64,000 bases of DNA from Myxococcales bacterium (GTDB lineage Bacteria; Myxococcota_A; Bradymonadia; UBA7976; UBA1532), in the NCBI GenBank assembly GCA_020633435.1, contig JACKDP010000001.1, forward strand, positions 744,001-808,000, given 5' to 3'. Positions 17,201 to 25,497 of this stretch are shown here, in pieces (within the stretch, counting starts at the first letter, position 1; each line of letters begins with the position of its first letter). The notes below the pieces were generated by a model. That model saw nothing but the letters and a program-made list of their open reading frames with translations. It was not told the origin of the DNA and searched no databases. Made by a program: the position numbers and the translations under genes.

Positions 17201-17357
17201 CGGGGTAGCGCGTCTCGACGGACACCACGGGCGGGTCGATGTCGGGGTACTCGCGCAGGGGCAGCTTGAAGAACGCGATGCCGCCGAAGGTGACGAGCAT
17301 CAGGTTGATCACCGTGGCCAGCACGGGCCGCTTGACGGCGACGTCGGAGAGGATCAC
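14253..17357 (-). CDS. RND-family efflux pump, inner-membrane transporter
   Basis: A 1034-residue AcrB/MexB-type protein (normal length) starting at GTG 17357 in a GTGA overlap with the adaptor gene. The N-terminal helix VKRPVLATVINLMLVTFGG, the porter-domain segment REYPDIDPPVVSVETRYPG and GLIVDDTIVVVENI in TM4, with the proton-relay pair D402/D403, identify it. The second half repeats the layout (GLSAKNGILIVEFANQLRD, GAVPLLMASG). It would use proton motive force to export hydrophobic compounds with the adaptor and outer-membrane factor encoded just upstream. The substrate cannot be told from sequence. Confidence 0.95.
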   Translation of the reverse strand: MILSDVAVKRPVLATVINLMLVTFGGIAFFKLPLREYPDIDPPVVSVETRYPGAAARVIESQITRIVEDQVAGIEGIESISSTSTDGESTVTIEFSIGRDIDAAANDVRDRVARVIDQLPDEADPPEIVKVDSNTQVIMWLNLSSTVMDTRELTDYAERYLVDRFSVLDGVARVVVGGGRRYAMRVWLDPVKLAARGLAVADVEAALRRENLELPAGRIESVDREFSVRLERSYATAADFGALVVARGAGEGDVVRLADVARVEEGSSERRTWFRGNGEAMVGLGLVKQSTANTLAVARLGRAEGEKVKAFLPAGTTLHQSYDSSIFIDGAIDEVWSTLGIAIGLVVAVIFLFLGTFRATLVPALTVPISVVASFMALYALGYSINLFTLLALVLAIGLIVDDTIVVVENIHRRIEEGEPPLVAAYRGAREVGFAVVATTVVLVAVFTPLAFLEGAVGRLFVEFAAALAAAVICSSVVALTLSPMLCSKLLRRSAPSLLGRGVDRFVAMMDGAYQRVLDGSLRRPGVVLLGAGAALAAVVFIAREVPREFAPEEDRGAFFVRVVAPEGASFGYMTRWMDQVEKEMLGLLATDEALRVLVRVPGSFNNTSVVNSGFGIVLLKHWHERARSGQAIMAELRKKFAGLPGVMAFAFMRQGLGRQASGRPVAFVLGGPTYEDLVAWRELMRAELQKNPGIVAPDFDYKETRPQITVRVDRDRAADAGVSYAEVARTLETLFAGRRVTRYEQAGEEYDVLLEGELDQKQTPEDLRRVYVRSATTGALVPLANLLETSEVADAPALQRFNRVRAITLEADLAPGYRLGEALDWLEETARRVLPPEALIDYKGQSREYKESSASLAFAFILAVLVVFLVLAAQFESFVHPIVIMLTVPMALAGALAGLWVAGDSLNVYSQIGMVMLVGLSAKNGILIVEFANQLRDRGVAFDDALREASRSRLRPILMTGISTAIGAVPLLMASGAGAETRRTIGVVIFAGVMLGTLFTLVVVPAAYRLLARRTGSPGAVAEKLAELERGLP

Positions 17358-18373
17358 GGCGCGCTCGCCGGGGCCGGGGCGACGGCCTCGCTCACCACGT
17401 TGACCGGGGCCCCGGGGCGCAGCTTGTGGACGCCGTCCACCACGACGGGCTCGCCCGCCTGGAGGCCCTCCAGGATCTCCACCCGGCCCGGCACGCGCCG
17501 ACCGATCTTCACCTCGCGCAGGGTGGCCTTGCCGTCCACCACCACGTAGACGCGCTGGCGGTTCCCGATGGGGCTGAGGGCCCCCTCCGGCACGCTCAGG
17601 GCCTCGCCGTCGCCGGCGCGCAGGGTGACCATCATCAGCAGCCCGGGCCGCAACCGCCCGGATTCATTGGGCAAGCGGGCGCGGACCTTCACCTGGCGGG
17701 TGGCCGGATCGATGCGGGTGTCGAGGGCGGTCACCTGGCCGGTGAAGGCGTCGGGCCAGGCGGCGGCCCGCGCCTCGACGGCCTGGCCGGGGGCCAGCAG
17801 GCCCAGGTGCACCGAGGGCACGGGGAAGTCGAGCCAGACCGAGGCCAGATCGTCCAGGGTGGCCACGACGGTGCCCGGCGAGACGAGGGCGCCGGGGCTG
17901 ACGAGCCGCAGGCCGAGCACCCCCTTGAAGGGCGCGGTGATGCGCCGGTCGGCGATCTGGGCCTCGATGGTGCTCACCTCGGCGCGGGCCGTCTCGAGCA
18001 GGGCCCGCTGGGCGTCGCGCTCGGAGGCCGTGGCCATGTCGGCCTTCGCCAGCCGCCGCACGCGGCCCCACTCGGCCTCGTGCTGGGCCAGGCGCGCCTT
18101 CGCCTCCACCAGGCGGGCGTCCAGCTCGTCGTGGTCCAGCTCCACCAGCAGGGTGCCGGCCTCCACCGCCTGCCCGTCCTCGAAGTGGACGCGGGCCACC
18201 TTCTCGGTGACGCGGGCGGTGAGGGTGACGGCCTCGCGCCCCTGGACGGTGCCGAGGGCCTCGATGACGTGGGCGAAGCGCGCCGGCGTCGCGGGCGCGG
18301 TGGTCACGGGGGCCGGGGGCCGCTCCTGGGCCAGGGCCGGCAGGGCGAGGAGGAGGGCGAGCAGGCACTTCAT
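17354..18373 (-). CDS. RND periplasmic adaptor (membrane fusion protein)
   Basis: A 339-residue protein starting at ATG 18373, overlapping the outer-membrane factor stop as ATGA. The signal peptide (MKCLLALLLALPALAQ) lacks a clear lipobox. It has the usual order: first half-lipoyl segment (EAVTLTARVTEKVARVHFEDG), a coiled-coil hairpin (residues about 85-140), second half-lipoyl with RITAPFKGVLGLRLVSPG, a beta-barrel and a membrane-proximal domain. It bridges the RND pump and the outer-membrane channel. Confidence 0.92.
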   Translation of the reverse strand: MKCLLALLLALPALAQERPPAPVTTAPATPARFAHVIEALGTVQGREAVTLTARVTEKVARVHFEDGQAVEAGTLLVELDHDELDARLVEAKARLAQHEAEWGRVRRLAKADMATASERDAQRALLETARAEVSTIEAQIADRRITAPFKGVLGLRLVSPGALVSPGTVVATLDDLASVWLDFPVPSVHLGLLAPGQAVEARAAAWPDAFTGQVTALDTRIDPATRQVKVRARLPNESGRLRPGLLMMVTLRAGDGEALSVPEGALSPIGNRQRVYVVVDGKATLREVKIGRRVPGRVEILEGLQAGEPVVVDGVHKLRPGAPVNVVSEAVAPAPASAP

Positions 18374-19629
18374 GGATCGACGACCTCCTTGCCGAGGGGA
18401 TCGAGGCCGAGCGCGCGGAAGAGCGCGAGCCGGGCGCGGTAGAGCTCGAGGGTGCGGGCGATGCGGTCCAGCTCGGCCTGGCGCAGGGTGTCCTCCGCCT
18501 CCACGAGCTCCAGGGCGGTGGCGCGGCCGGCGCGGTAGCGGGCGAGCACCTGCGTGCGGGTCTCCCGGGCGAGGATGAGCGTCTGCTCGGCCGTCTCGCC
18601 GGTCGCGTGCACGGTGTCCAGGTCGCGGCGGGCCTGGCGGACGGCGTAGCGGGCCTCGCGGTCTTGCAGGCTGGCCTGCAGCGCGGCCTGGCGGGCGCGG
18701 ACGGCGTCCTGCTCGTCCCGGGCGCTGCGGCCGGCGTCGTAGAGGGCCCACTCGACCACCAGGAAGAGGGCCGAGGCCGTCTGCTGGCCCCCGAAGCCGC
18801 CCTCGGTCGTCACGCTGGCGGTGCCCCGGGCCAGGACGCTGGGCAGCCAGGCCATCCAGCCGGCGTCGGCCAGGGCCTCGGCCGTCCGCGCCAGCACGCG
18901 CTGGGCCTCCACGTCCAGGCGCTCGCGGGCCGCCTCGTCCGCCCCCGGCTCGGCCACCGCGGGGGGCTCGGCGAAGGCCTCCGGGGCCTCCGTCCCGATG
19001 AGCACCCCCACCAGATCCCGGGTCGAGGCCTCCACGTTGGCGGCGCGGGTCAGGCTCTCGCGCGCCTGCACGACGCGCAGCTCGGCCCGGGCCTCGTCGA
19101 CCACCAGGGCCTTGCCCACCTCGCGGCGCGCCTGGACGACCTCCAGGTTCTCCGCCGCGGTGTTGATGGAGCGCTCGGCGGCCTCGCGCAGGCGCGTGCC
19201 GATGACGGCGGCGTACCAGGCGTCGGCCACGGCGAAGGCCAGCTCGCGGATGGCGAAGCGGCTCTGCAGCCGGGCGGCCTCCACGCGCCCCTCGGCGGCG
19301 TCCACGAGCGGCAGGGCGCGCCCCTCGAACAGCCGCGCCTCCAGCACCAGGGCCGCGTTCGCCGAGACGAGCGCCTGCAACGTGCGGTCGCCGACCTGGA
19401 CCTCCCGGTCGTTGAGCCGGCCGGTGGCCTGGAGGGCCAGCCGCGGCAGCACGGCCGCGAAGGCGGCGTCCACGTCGGCCTCGGCCGCCGCCACCGCCTC
19501 CCGGGCCAGCTCGGCGCGCTCATGCTGGCCCTCGGCCAGGGCAAGCGCCTCGGCCAGGCCCAGGGGCTCGCCCCGGGCAGGCGCCGCCATCGCCAGGGCC
19601 ACCAGGGCCCCTCGCCACCACCTCGCCAT
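18370..19629 (-). CDS. TolC-like outer-membrane efflux protein
   Basis: A 419-residue protein starting at ATG 19629 with GGGAGGTG upstream; it has a cleavable signal peptide ending near ARGEPLG. Two related halves of long Ala/Arg/Glu-rich helices with heptad character (LGLAEALALAEGQHERAELA in one, ATALELVEAEDTLRQAELD in the other) match the outer-membrane efflux family. First gene of a five-gene coupled operon with adaptor, RND pump, acyltransferase and lipoprotein. Divergent from the subtilase gene across a 172-bp region. Confidence 0.9.
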   Translation of the reverse strand: MARWWRGALVALAMAAPARGEPLGLAEALALAEGQHERAELAREAVAAAEADVDAAFAAVLPRLALQATGRLNDREVQVGDRTLQALVSANAALVLEARLFEGRALPLVDAAEGRVEAARLQSRFAIRELAFAVADAWYAAVIGTRLREAAERSINTAAENLEVVQARREVGKALVVDEARAELRVVQARESLTRAANVEASTRDLVGVLIGTEAPEAFAEPPAVAEPGADEAARERLDVEAQRVLARTAEALADAGWMAWLPSVLARGTASVTTEGGFGGQQTASALFLVVEWALYDAGRSARDEQDAVRARQAALQASLQDREARYAVRQARRDLDTVHATGETAEQTLILARETRTQVLARYRAGRATALELVEAEDTLRQAELDRIARTLELYRARLALFRALGLDPLGKEVVDP

Positions 19630-19743
19630 GCGCAGGCACCTCCCTTGCCAGGGGGCCAGGGTCCGCCACGAAGGGACCGCTGGCAAAAATTTCCCGCCTG
19701 GACTACGAGGGACGCGCCAGCGGCCCGGGGGGTCGCGCCCGCC

Positions 19744-19759
19744 GGGCATGGCCATTGCA
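19744..19759 (+). promoter_or_regulatory. Candidate sigma-54 promoter upstream of the subtilase
   Basis: GGGCAT (19744-19749), five bases, then TTGCA (19755-19759). Against TGGCAC-N5-TTGCA this matches 9 of 11 positions, including the GG and GC at the required 10-base separation. The start would fall near 19770, leaving about 30 nt before GGAGAA and the TTG start at 19802. An A/T-rich patch at 19684-19694 lies upstream. I did not see an enhancer-binding site. Confidence 0.45.
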
Positions 19760-19801
19760 CAAAGGCGGGGCCCTCCCCACCGTGACGCGTCGGAGAACGC
19801 C

Positions 19802-22654
19802 TTGCATTACCAGACGTTGCTTGCCCTGGCCCTCGTGGTCGCCCCGGCCGCGCAGGCGGCCCCGTACGACTGGCGATCGTATCCTAACGGCGGCCGCGAG
19901 GTGATGTTCGAGCTGTCGCCGGCCTGGCTGCTGCTGGATCGGGGCGCGCCGGACGTGGCAGCCGTGGAGTCCGTGCTGGGCAAGGTGGCGCCCGCCGCCG
20001 TGCTGGCCCGGGTGCAGCCGCTCCTGGCCGATCGCGCCGCCATCGAGGTCGTGGGGCTGGACGCCGAGGGCCTCCGGGGCCTGGGCGCGGCCCTCGTCGA
20101 GGCCGGCGTGGTGGGCGCGACGTGGCCCGTCGCCGCGCGCGAGGGCGGCGTCGGCTTCTTCGATGACCACCTCATCGTGGCCCTGGAGGCTGGCCCGGAC
20201 GCGGCCCGCTTCGAGAAGCTGGGCGTGCGCCTCGTGGCCCCCGCGGGGATCCCCGGCCTCTGGTCCGCCGTGGCCGTGGACGGCGACGGCATCGGCGCCA
20301 CCTTCCGCCTGCAGCGCCAGCCCGGCGTCCGCTTCGCCGAGCCCGATCTCATCCGCGACGCGGTGACGTTCGACCTGCCTGACGACCCCCAGCTCGGCCA
20401 GCAGTGGCACCTGGAGAACCCCGACGGCACCGGCGACATCGACGCCGAGGCGGCCTGGGGCATCACGTCGGGCGATCCGGCCACCATCGTCGGCATCGTC
20501 GACACCGGCTTCGACATGGATCACCCGGACCTCGTGGCCAACATCGTCGGGGGCTTCGACGCCCTCAGCAACGACGACGATCCCGAGGCCGGCTGCGGCT
20601 CGAGCCCCGACGGCGCGGGCCCGGCCGGGTCCTGCCCGCAGGACCGCCCGTTCCGCGAGAGCCACGGCACCGCGGTGGCGGGCGTGGTCGCGGCCCGGGG
20701 CAACAACGCCCTGCTCGGGGCCGGCGTCTGCCCGGATTGCTCTTTGTATCCGGTGCGTTTCATCGGCAGCGGGGGCTTCCGCTCCCTGACGACGGCCACC
20801 ACCTTCAGCCGCGCGGCCGAGGCGGGCGCCGCCGTCATCAACAACTCGTGGGGCCCGAGCCTGACGCGCTTCTTCCCCCTGGCCCAGGCCGAGCGCGAGA
20901 CGTTCGATCGCATCACCCTGGAGGGCCGCGGCGGCCTGGGCGTGGTGCTCGTCTTCGCGGCAGGCAACGACTTCTTCACCCCGGCGACCGCCAACCCGTA
21001 CGCCAGCCACCCGGGCGTCATCACCGTGGCGGCCAGCACCCGCATCGATGACTTCGCCTGCTACAGCAACTACGGCAGCGTCATCGCGGTGGCCGGGCCC
21101 AGCCAGGGCTGCTTCGACGGGGAGTCCGGCATCGGCACCACCGACTACGCCGGCCCCGAGGGCTACAGCGCCAACGACTTCACCCGCGGCTTCAGCGGCA
21201 CCAGCGCCGCCTCCCCTGTGGTGGCCGGCGCCGCCGCCCTCGTGCTCTCGGCCAACCCGCAGCTCACCGCCCAGCAGGTTCGCCTGATCCTCCAGCGCAC
21301 CGCCGACAAGATCCGCGCTGACAAGAACCCCTGGCAGCAGCAGCTCGGCGTCGACCTGGCCGCGGAGTTCGACTACGACGAGAACGGCTTCTCGCCCGGC
21401 TTCGGCTACGGCCGCATCAACGCCGGGCGGGCGGTGGCGCTGGCCATCGACCTGCCCGACAACGTGGCCGGCATCTGCGATGACAGCTGCCCGCGCTGCG
21501 TGGAGGGCCGCTGCGCCCCGGCGTGCGACACCGACGCCGACTGCCCGGCCGCGTCGCGCTGCGTCGAGGTGGAGGGGGCGAACGCCTGTATCATCCCCCA
21601 CCCCGGCCTGACGGACGTCGGCCAGCCCTGCACCGCCGAGTGCGACATCTGCGTGGAGACGGTGGACAGCGACTTCGACAACGCCCGCGTCTGCAGCGCC
21701 ACCTGCGAGGGCGACGGCGACTGCCCGTTCGGCTTCGACTGCCGCACCCTGCGCCGCAACACCCCGCCCGTCTGTGTGCCCGGCAACCAGGAGTGCGGCG
21801 CCCGCTGGGGCTCGGTGCGCTGCCAGAGCGACGCGAAGGTGGTCGCCGGCGGCGTGGAGTTCTGCTCCTGCGAGTGCATCCCCGGCACCCAGGGTGCCTG
21901 CCCCGATGGCTTCGAGTGCGTGGAGGAGGTGTTCTGCACCCAGGAGCGCGGCGGCCTGCGCTGCGAGCGCCGCGACGGCGGGGGGGCCACCAACTACTAC
22001 CCGACGTGCTTCCCCGATCCCACGTTCCGCCAGCCCTGCGAGGCCCACCGCGAGTGCCCCGGCGGCCTCTTCTGCATCGACGGGTTCTGCGAGTCGGACC
22101 GCTACCGCGCCGGCTGCGACATCTGCGCCCCCTGCGACGAGGACGACGACTGCGCCCGCGACGAGGTCTGCGTGACGCTGCCCCGCGGCAACCGCTGCCT
22201 GCTGCCCTGCGACGCCCGCGGCGAGGACATCTGCCCCGGCGACTCGGTGTGCACCGACGTGCCCGGCCCGGCGGGGGCCCACTGCGTCAACCCCGACTAC
22301 GATCGCAAGGGCGTCTGCCCCAGCGCCTACCGCTGCGAGGTGGAGAACCGCTGCTACCTGCCCGACGACTGCCCGGAGGGCGTGGCCTGCGTCGACAACA
22401 TGTGCGACCTGCCCCCCGAGCCGGACGCCGGGCTGCCCGACGCCGCCGTGGTGGACGCCCAGGTCCCCGACGCCACCGCCGCGGACGCCGGCCTGGTGGA
22501 CGCCGCGGCCCCCGACGCCGCGGCCGACGCCGCCGAGAGCGAGCGCAACCGGTCGTCGGATGACGGCTGCCGCGCCGCCCCCGGCTCCTCCGGCAACCCG
22601 GCCTGGCTGCTGCTGGCCCTGCCCGTCGTCCTGCGGCGGCGTCGGCGCGCCTGA
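19802..22654 (+). CDS. Secreted subtilisin-family (S8) protease with Cys-rich region and MYXO-CTERM-like anchor
   Basis: Start TTG 19802, chosen because GGAGAA lies just upstream and a signal peptide (HYQTLLALALVVAPAAQA) begins there; 950 residues. A propeptide-like region is followed by the S8 domain with the triad D234 (GIVDTGFDMDHPDL), H288 (SHGTAVAGVV) and S468 (FSGTSAASPVVAG). After about residue 555 come many Cys-rich modules (CDTDADCPAASRC type), then an Asp/Ala/Pro linker and a terminus with Cys, a hydrophobic segment (PAWLLLALPVV) and RRRRR, the MYXO-CTERM layout. Family knowledge: processed by a myxosortase and displayed on the surface. Likely a surface or predatory protease. Confidence 0.9.
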   Translation: MHYQTLLALALVVAPAAQAAPYDWRSYPNGGREVMFELSPAWLLLDRGAPDVAAVESVLGKVAPAAVLARVQPLLADRAAIEVVGLDAEGLRGLGAALVEAGVVGATWPVAAREGGVGFFDDHLIVALEAGPDAARFEKLGVRLVAPAGIPGLWSAVAVDGDGIGATFRLQRQPGVRFAEPDLIRDAVTFDLPDDPQLGQQWHLENPDGTGDIDAEAAWGITSGDPATIVGIVDTGFDMDHPDLVANIVGGFDALSNDDDPEAGCGSSPDGAGPAGSCPQDRPFRESHGTAVAGVVAARGNNALLGAGVCPDCSLYPVRFIGSGGFRSLTTATTFSRAAEAGAAVINNSWGPSLTRFFPLAQAERETFDRITLEGRGGLGVVLVFAAGNDFFTPATANPYASHPGVITVAASTRIDDFACYSNYGSVIAVAGPSQGCFDGESGIGTTDYAGPEGYSANDFTRGFSGTSAASPVVAGAAALVLSANPQLTAQQVRLILQRTADKIRADKNPWQQQLGVDLAAEFDYDENGFSPGFGYGRINAGRAVALAIDLPDNVAGICDDSCPRCVEGRCAPACDTDADCPAASRCVEVEGANACIIPHPGLTDVGQPCTAECDICVETVDSDFDNARVCSATCEGDGDCPFGFDCRTLRRNTPPVCVPGNQECGARWGSVRCQSDAKVVAGGVEFCSCECIPGTQGACPDGFECVEEVFCTQERGGLRCERRDGGGATNYYPTCFPDPTFRQPCEAHRECPGGLFCIDGFCESDRYRAGCDICAPCDEDDDCARDEVCVTLPRGNRCLLPCDARGEDICPGDSVCTDVPGPAGAHCVNPDYDRKGVCPSAYRCEVENRCYLPDDCPEGVACVDNMCDLPPEPDAGLPDAAVVDAQVPDATAADAGLVDAAAPDAAADAAESERNRSSDDGCRAAPGSSGNPAWLLLALPVVLRRRRRA

Positions 22655-22694
22655 CCGCCCCGGTGCGGTACCATGCCCCCCGGAGGGCCGCGCC

Positions 22695-23810
22695 ATGGCG
22701 GCCCAGGGGGAGCGTGACGTGAGCGGAAACTTCAAGCATCTCAAGCTGTTCGGCCTCGCAGCCGCCTTGTGCGTCGCGGGCCTCGCCTGCGACTCCGACG
22801 ACGACGGTGACGGCGGGGGCGGTGGCCAGGACGCCAGCCAGGGCGCGGGCGGCCAGGGCGGCGCGGGTGGCCAGGGTGGCGCGGGCGGCCAGGGTGGCGC
22901 CGGTGGCCAGGGTGGCGCCGGTGGCCAGGGTGGCGCGGGCGGCCAGGGTGGCGCCGGCGGCCAGGGTGGCGCCGGCGGCGCCGGTGGCATGGGCGGCGGC
23001 TGCGGCCCCATCGAGCCGGGCGAGTGCTGCCAGGCCGGCGTGACCCTCCCCGCCGAGTGCGACCAGGCCACCTGCACCTGCGCCTGCCCCGCGGGCGCGA
23101 CGGACGGGGCCTGCGACAACCCCTGCGCCGTCGTGGATCCCGGCCCCTGCTGCCTCGACGGCGTGCAGAGCTTCGCCGACTGCCAGGCCGTCGACGGCGC
23201 CTGCGTCTGCGCCTGCCCCGAGGGCGCGGCCCCCGAGTTCTGCGCCGACCCCTGCGCCAACGTGGGCGCCCCGCTCTGCTGCATCGACGGCCAGGAGCAG
23301 GCCGGCGTCTGCCACGCCGAGGGCGATCAGTGCGTCTGCGAGTGCCCGGGTGGTGAGCCGGGTGGCTGCCTCGACGCGTGCGCCGCCGTCGATCCGGGGC
23401 CCTGCTGCGCCGACGGCGTGCAGGGCTTCGCCGACTGCCACAGCGAGGACGGCGAGTGCGTCTGCGCCTGTCCGGCCGGGGCCGAGCCGGGCTTCTGCCC
23501 CGACCCCCCCGCCTGCGGCAACCCCGACGCCGATCCCACCTGCGCGTCGAACCTGGGCCAGGCCGACTGCGTGGCCCGCGGCGGGCAGTTCGGCGCCCAT
23601 GGCCTCAACCCCGAGCCGAGCTGCCTCTGCCCCAGCGCCGACGCCGGCTGCGCCTGCAACGGCCCCACCTGCGAGGGCACCTGCATGGCGCCCCTCGACG
23701 AGGGCTGCGACAACCTGCCCGGCGGGACGTGCTCGCCCTTCCGCCAGAGCTTCGGGTGCTTCTGCGTGATCTTCGGCCCCGGCGAGGCCGCCGGCCTCTG
23801 CGTGGACTGA
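22695..23810 (+). CDS. Cys-rich lipoprotein with Gly-rich collagen-like spacer
   Basis: Chosen start is ATG 22695 with GGAGG 8 nt upstream. GTG 22719 with GGAG is an alternative that gives a more compact signal peptide. The signal peptide ends in lipobox AGLAC, followed by an Asp cluster and a GGQGGAG-repeat spacer of about 50 residues. The rest consists of at least five related Cys modules (GPCCLDGVQSFADCQ ... CVCACPEG) of roughly 45 residues, implying a disulphide-stabilised extracellular rod. No family name recognised. It ends 4 bp from the convergent DUF255 gene. Confidence 0.75.
   Translation: MAAQGERDVSGNFKHLKLFGLAAALCVAGLACDSDDDGDGGGGGQDASQGAGGQGGAGGQGGAGGQGGAGGQGGAGGQGGAGGQGGAGGQGGAGGAGGMGGGCGPIEPGECCQAGVTLPAECDQATCTCACPAGATDGACDNPCAVVDPGPCCLDGVQSFADCQAVDGACVCACPEGAAPEFCADPCANVGAPLCCIDGQEQAGVCHAEGDQCVCECPGGEPGGCLDACAAVDPGPCCADGVQGFADCHSEDGECVCACPAGAEPGFCPDPPACGNPDADPTCASNLGQADCVARGGQFGAHGLNPEPSCLCPSADAGCACNGPTCEGTCMAPLDEGCDNLPGGTCSPFRQSFGCFCVIFGPGEAAGLCVD
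22844..22990 (+). repeat. Tandem GGTGGCCAGGGTGGCGC-type coding repeat
   Basis: Units of 15-18 bases encoding GGQGGA in tandem, nearly identical at DNA level. They form the flexible spacer between lipid anchor and Cys modules. Repeat number is likely to vary between strains through slippage. Confidence 0.8.
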
Positions 23811-23814
23811 CGCG

Positions 23815-25380
23815 TCAGGGGGCCGGCCAGGGCAGCAGGCCCAGCGCGTCCACGGCCAGCACGAACGCCCCGATCATCCGGCCCTCGTCCGCCACCGCCG
23901 CGGGGGTGGCGGCCGCCGCCAGGTGCCGCGCGCCCCGCGCCCGCCACGCCTCGTCCCCGCGCAAGGCCGCCAGCCCGGCGTAGAACCGCGCCGCCGTCGC
24001 CGCGTGCCGCAGGGGCACCTCGGGGGCGGCGAACACGCCGGCGGCGTCCGGGTCCGGGGTGTGGGCGACGAGCCCGCCGCCCGGCCGAGCGAAGTCGCGC
24101 TCGACGGCCTCGGCCACCCGCAGGGCCCGGTCCTCCAGGGCCGCGTCGCCCGTCGCCACCGCCAGCCGCACCAGGCCCCGGCCGTAGGCCACCGCGTCGG
24201 CCAGGTACCGCACCTGCCGGCCGTGGGCCGTCTCGCGCCGGACGCTGCCGTCCTCGGCCAGCAGGCGCGCCGCCACCGCGTCGGCCGCCCGCCGCGCCAC
24301 CCCGAGGTAGCGCGGCTCGCCCAGCGCCTGCCCGGCCTCGGCCAGGGCGGCGATGGCCAGCCCCGTGCTGAACGCCTGGGGCGCCCGGTCGATGCGGGGC
24401 ATCCCCAGCGCGCGCCGCCCGGCGTCGTCGAGGGCGTAGTACCGGTGGCCGTCGACGAAGGGCGTGGCCGCGTCATGGGCCCCCAGGTCGGCGTCCTGGG
24501 CGATGGCGTACAGGTCGTCGTCGCCGCGCAGAAAGTCGAGCAAGTACGCCAGGATGCGCTCGGCGTCGCCCCGGAGGGCGGCGTCCTTCGTCTGGGCGAA
24601 GCCGTGGGCGCAGGCCTCCAGGGCGGGCGCCTGCACCGTCATCAGCTTCTCGAAGTGGGGCCGCGTCCAGACGCCGCGCACCGAGTACTGGTAGAGGCCG
24701 CCCCAGACCGGATCGATCAGGGCGCGCTGCTGGGCGAAGGTGAAGCGCGCCCGGGCCAGCGCCGCCGCGTCGCCATGGGCGGCCCGCCGCAGCTCCACGT
24801 CCAGGTTCACCCCAATGGCCCGCTTCTGCCGCCCCCAGCTCCCCTGCCGGCGGTCGTAGAGCCCGTCCAGATCGGCCAGCGCCCGCGCGGCGATCCAGGG
24901 CAGCGCCTCGACCGGCGGCGGCACGTCGGCCCCGGGCCGCGCCGGGCCCTGCGCCGCCGGCTTCACGGCGCGCAGGATGGCCAGCAGCTCCGCGGGCTCG
25001 AGGTAGCCCTTGTACTTGCCGATCTCCTGGCCGTCCGGGCTCAGCAGGATGGTCGCGGGCCACCCCCAGGCGGCGTAGCGGTCGTGGATGTCGGGCCGGG
25101 CGTCGACGTCCACCTGGATGGCCACGAAGCGCTCGGCCAGCAGGGCCACCACGGCCGGATCGCGGTAGGTGGTGGCGTCCATCACATGGCACCAGTGGCA
25201 CCAGGCGGCCACCCCGTCCACCAGCACGTAGCGACCCTCGGCCTTCGCCCGGGCGAACGTCTCGGCGGACCAGGGCGACCACGCCACGCCGGGCCGGGCG
25301 CGATCGGCGGCGAGGTCGGGCGCGGGGGGCGCCGCACCGCAGCCCCACAGGACGAGGCCGGCGAACAGCAGGCTGCGCAT
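23815..25380 (-). CDS. DUF255/thioredoxin-domain lipoprotein (YyaL / SPATA20-related)
   Basis: A 521-residue protein starting at ATG 25380 after GGAGGA. Signal peptide with lipobox VLWGC (Cys14). Residues about 35-150 are a thioredoxin-like DUF255 domain with the redox pair C61/C64 in AAWCHWCHVM, followed by WGWPATILLSPDG. The remainder looks like the alpha/alpha-barrel seen in YyaL/SPATA20 proteins but shorter than the usual 650-700 residues. Its presence as a lipoprotein suggests an envelope thiol-redox role. Divergent from the DJ-1-like gene at 25498. Confidence 0.8.
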   Translation of the reverse strand: MRSLLFAGLVLWGCGAAPPAPDLAADRARPGVAWSPWSAETFARAKAEGRYVLVDGVAAWCHWCHVMDATTYRDPAVVALLAERFVAIQVDVDARPDIHDRYAAWGWPATILLSPDGQEIGKYKGYLEPAELLAILRAVKPAAQGPARPGADVPPPVEALPWIAARALADLDGLYDRRQGSWGRQKRAIGVNLDVELRRAAHGDAAALARARFTFAQQRALIDPVWGGLYQYSVRGVWTRPHFEKLMTVQAPALEACAHGFAQTKDAALRGDAERILAYLLDFLRGDDDLYAIAQDADLGAHDAATPFVDGHRYYALDDAGRRALGMPRIDRAPQAFSTGLAIAALAEAGQALGEPRYLGVARRAADAVAARLLAEDGSVRRETAHGRQVRYLADAVAYGRGLVRLAVATGDAALEDRALRVAEAVERDFARPGGGLVAHTPDPDAAGVFAAPEVPLRHAATAARFYAGLAALRGDEAWRARGARHLAAAATPAAVADEGRMIGAFVLAVDALGLLPWPAP

Positions 25381-25497
25381 GGGATCCTCCTCGCCGGCGC
25401 GGGGCCACGACACCACACAACCATGCGGCTTGAAAAGGGTTTCCGGCGACGGGGGCCCCGGCGTTGACACCGGCGTCCGGCCGCCGGAAGGTGCGGC

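Noticed and set aside
14145..17549. His/Gln/Arg-rich plus-strand frame of 1134 codons
   Set aside because: Antisense of the RND pump gene, which is certain.
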